From assembly GCA_964354135.1 (NCBI GenBank), contig CAYGZA010000127.1, positions 1 to 16,627 on the forward strand: a stretch of DNA of 16,627 bases, written 5' to 3'. Below are positions 14,744 to 16,627 of this stretch, piece by piece. This DNA is from CAYGZA01 sp964354135 (GTDB taxonomy: Bacteria; Planctomycetota; Planctomycetia; Pirellulales; Thermoguttaceae). The first letter of the stretch is position 1, and each line of letters starts with the position of its first letter. The position numbers and the translations under genes were made by a program. The notes beneath the pieces are model-generated. The model was not told the DNA's origin. It saw only the letters and a program-made list of their open reading frames with translations, and did not search any database.

Positions 14744-14776
14744 TTGACAAACCGCCCCGGGCGCGCAAACTAAGAT
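14744..14776 (+). promoter_or_regulatory. Possible promoter of the WD40 gene
   Basis: A perfect TTGACA (14744-14749) is followed by TAAGAT (14771-14776) at a 21-base spacing, longer than the optimum. A second perfect TTGACA lies at 14698-14703 with no good -10. Position is right: about 75 bases before the ATG at 14853, after a 240-base gap that begins at the glnE stop. No clear terminator for glnE is seen in 14612-14740. Confidence 0.4.
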
Positions 14777-14840
14777 CCGACTCCTCTGAGCGATCACCCG
14801 TGGCGCTGCCTGACTCGCGATCCCCATTCTTGCTGACGCG

Positions 14841-14845
14841 GGAGG
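14841..14845 (+). promoter_or_regulatory. Shine-Dalgarno for the signal-peptide start of the WD40 gene
   Basis: GGAGG followed by a 7-base spacer and ATG at 14853. This well-placed site supports 14853 as the true translation start, even though the downstream propeller is in another frame. Confidence 0.75.
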
Positions 14846-14852
14846 GTGGAAC

Positions 14853-15014
14853 ATGAAACCCAAGATCCTTCTGGCGTTGGCCGGCGTGCTTGCGTGGGTT
14901 GCGCCGATCGCCGCGCCCCGGGGGGCGGACGACTCGATCAGACCCGCCGGCCGTTCTGCTGAGACGGACCTGCTCCCGGCGGAGTGGCCCTCAGCGGTCC
15001 GGAACGGTCCGTGA
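14853..15014 (+). pseudogene. Signal-peptide N-terminus of a WD40 protein, out of frame with its body
   Basis: A 53-codon frame starting MKPKILLALAGVLAWVAPIA: basic start, hydrophobic core, then a likely signal peptidase site near APRGA. It has a strong ribosome binding site but stops at TGA 15012-15014. The WD40 body is open in another frame from 14963 onward, so the two overlap for about 50 bases. One base missing from this sequence anywhere in 14963-15011 (for example in the CCC runs at 14975-14977 or 14988-14990) would account for the split. I therefore read it as the 5' part of one secreted protein broken by a frameshift or a sequence error. The alternative is a short leader peptide coupled through GTGA at 15011. 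No slippery heptamer in the right phase is visible, so programmed frameshifting is unlikely. Confidence 0.55.
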
Positions 15015-16627
15015 TCGTCAATACCCGGGATGCGGAGCTCGAACTGACCGTGCGGAAAGCCGGCAGGTCCGTCCGGGTTACGGATTCAAGAACAGGGAAA
15101 TCGGAAGAGTTAGACGCGGGCAGGCTCGACGCACTCCTGCGAGAGGCAATCAACGAGCTGCCGGTTCTGGGAGGGGATTTCATCGCGACGCGAGGCGGGC
15201 GCAATGCGGTGGAGATTCGTCGAAAACCGCGTCTGCCGCCTCCACCCCGAGTGGCCATGCGGGATTCGTCGCCGCGAGCGGTTCCCGCTTCGTCTACCCC
15301 GCGGCCTGCTCCGCCTTCCCCCGGGCCCGCTCCGCCGCCGCAGCCGTTCCAGCGGCGCTTCTTTGAAGGACACGAGGGGAACGTCACCAGCGTGGCCTTC
15401 TCACCGGACGGGCGCTGGGCCGCGTCGGCAGGCTCGGACGGCACGGTCCGCTTGTGGGACGTGGCCAGCGGCAAGGAAGCTCGCCGCTTCAGCGGACATG
15501 GACATCAGGCATACGTTGTCGCTTTCTCGCCCGATGGACGCCGGATTGCGTCTGGGGGCGTGGATGGGACCGTCTGCCTGCGGGAAGTCGAGACCGGGCA
15601 CGAAGTCCGTCGCTTCCCTCAGAGGGGCTTTGCCCAAGCCCTGGCGTTCTCGCCGAAAGGGGATCGCATCGTGTCGGGGGGAACCGGGCGGACGGTGCGG
15701 CTGTGGGACGTGGCCTCGGGTGACCAGATTCGTGCCTTCGAACAGCCCATGGACTTCGTCACATGCGTCGCCATCTCTCCGGACGGGCGGCGGGCGCTTT
15801 CGGCGGGCGGCTACTACAACAACAGCGACACGCCGCTGGGGCCGATGCTCCGCGTGTGGGACCTGGACGCCGGGGAAACGGTGTTCGAGCTGAAGCCTTC
15901 CATCCGGACCGCGATCCAGAGCGCGGCCTTCTCGCCCGACGGGCGTTCCGTGCTCGCCGAAGACCCGGCCGACGGCCGGCAGCCGACGTTGTGGGAGGTG
16001 CAAAGCGGCAAAGTCATCCGCCGTGTTGCCGTCGCCACGCCGGCGGAGGCGGTGGCCTTCTCCCCCGACGGGCGCCGGGCGGCACTCGGAGGCACGGCGG
16101 GCATCCTTCACCTGGTCGACGTCGAACGCGGCCGTGTGATCGTCAGCTCTTCCGGCGGATTCGGACCGGTCCAGAGCGTGGCCTATTCGCCCGACGGGCA
16201 CCACGTGCTGTTGGGCGGCGGGAACAGGAACCTCTGCCTCATGCGCGTCCCCGGGGCTCCCGACCCGAGGAAGTGGTCGGCCGGCGAGGTCCGCCGCTTC
16301 CAGCACGACAGCTACGTGTACTGCGCGGCGTTTTCGCCGGACGGGCGCCGGGTCCTGTCCAGCGGATTCGACCTGACGCTGCGCCTCTGGGACGTCGAGT
16401 CCGGCCGCGAACTGCGGAAGCTCAAGGGGGACAAAGCATGGCACCATGTCAATGGCCTGGCATGGTCGCCCGACGGCCGCCATGCGCTCCTGGGGGCAGG
16501 GCAATACGTGAAGACCGAGCGGCTTACCTTGTGGGACGTCGACGCCTGGCAAGAGGTCCGCCGGTTTGAAGGGCTGGACGGCATCGTCACGAGCGTGGCC
16601 TTCACCCCGGATGGGCGCCGCGCGCTC
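14984..16627 (+). CDS. WD40 repeat (beta-propeller) protein, runs off the right edge
   Basis: 548 codons to the window end with no stop. The 5' end is unsettled: GTG 14984 and GTG 15011 are the only early starts in frame, and the real start is probably ATG 14853 in the other frame. About 75 N-terminal residues form a small strand-rich domain (SVIVNTRDAELELTVRKAG, VRVTDSRTGKSEEL), followed by a Pro-rich linker (about 80-125). From His130 come nine complete WD40-type repeats and the start of a tenth, each with a F-S-P-D-G-R turn. Several end in LWDV (VRLWDVASGK, LRLWDVESGR). Repeats 4, 7 and 9 carry insertions. Such propellers bind proteins; secreted ones are abundant in planctomycetes, but the partner is unknown. 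No enzymatic domain is visible within the window. Confidence 0.88.
   Translation, partial: MALSGPERSVIVNTRDAELELTVRKAGRSVRVTDSRTGKSEELDAGRLDALLREAINELPVLGGDFIATRGGRNAVEIRRKPRLPPPPRVAMRDSSPRAVPASSTPRPAPPSPGPAPPPQPFQRRFFEGHEGNVTSVAFSPDGRWAASAGSDGTVRLWDVASGKEARRFSGHGHQAYVVAFSPDGRRIASGGVDGTVCLREVETGHEVRRFPQRGFAQALAFSPKGDRIVSGGTGRTVRLWDVASGDQIRAFEQPMDFVTCVAISPDGRRALSAGGYYNNSDTPLGPMLRVWDLDAGETVFELKPSIRTAIQSAAFSPDGRSVLAEDPADGRQPTLWEVQSGKVIRRVAVATPAEAVAFSPDGRRAALGGTAGILHLVDVERGRVIVSSSGGFGPVQSVAYSPDGHHVLLGGGNRNLCLMRVPGAPDPRKWSAGEVRRFQHDSYVYCAAFSPDGRRVLSSGFDLTLRLWDVESGRELRKLKGDKAWHHVNGLAWSPDGRHALLGAGQYVKTERLTLWDVDAWQEVRRFEGLDGIVTSVAFTPDGRRAL

Noticed and set aside
14890..15366. A 158-codon plus-strand frame overlapping the WD40 start
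   Set aside because: It is in neither the signal-peptide frame nor the WD40 frame, is Arg/Ala/Gly-rich, and lacks a binding site.

Overview
This is a high-GC (roughly two-thirds G+C by eye), gene-dense window. The gene families, the secreted WD40 protein and the FliN-like protein with a long N-terminal domain suggest a member of the Planctomycetota, perhaps Pirellulales. That assignment is inferred from gene content only; the window holds no rRNA marker.

Layout. (1) 1-1316: two repeat arrays, then a minus-strand pair of unrecognised genes (110 and 233 aa), the first with a strong Shine-Dalgarno. (2) 1526-2533: a FliN/FliM-type protein with a C-terminal SpoA domain. (3) 2642-4944: a glutamine amidotransferase (pabA/trpG type) overlapping by one base apolipoprotein N-acyltransferase (lnt). 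(4) 4945-5277: an intergenic region with a near-consensus sigma70-type promoter (TTGACA-18-TATACT) and a leader hairpin. (5) 5278-11369: a cell-elongation cluster: a membrane-anchored coiled-coil protein with an MreC-like tail, a small membrane protein, mreB, mreC, mreD and mrdA (PBP2). rodA is not next to mrdA. (6) 11498-14611: glnE, on the same strand, possibly read through from the mre operon. (7) 14612-16627: a possible promoter, then a secreted WD40 beta-propeller gene. Its signal-peptide start (14853-15014) and its propeller (14984 to window end) lie in different frames, and the gene runs off the right edge.

How the genes work together. MreB filaments, MreC/MreD and PBP2 form the lateral-wall elongation machinery. 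The coiled-coil and small membrane proteins that lead the cluster are likely partners, by position and architecture. Lnt finishes lipoproteins in the same membrane. GlnE (nitrogen control of glutamine synthetase) and the amidotransferase both concern glutamine but are otherwise functionally separate.

The most unusual structural signal is a set of short, degenerate tandem arrays, all with a 7-bp period but with different unit sequences. They sit at gene borders (52-79, 147-181, 7451-7478, 9028-9062, 11336-11370). One supplies the start codons of mreC, one abuts the mrdA start codon, and one encodes the last 12 residues and stop codon of mrdA. I did not find a clearly new defence, mobile or biosynthetic system.
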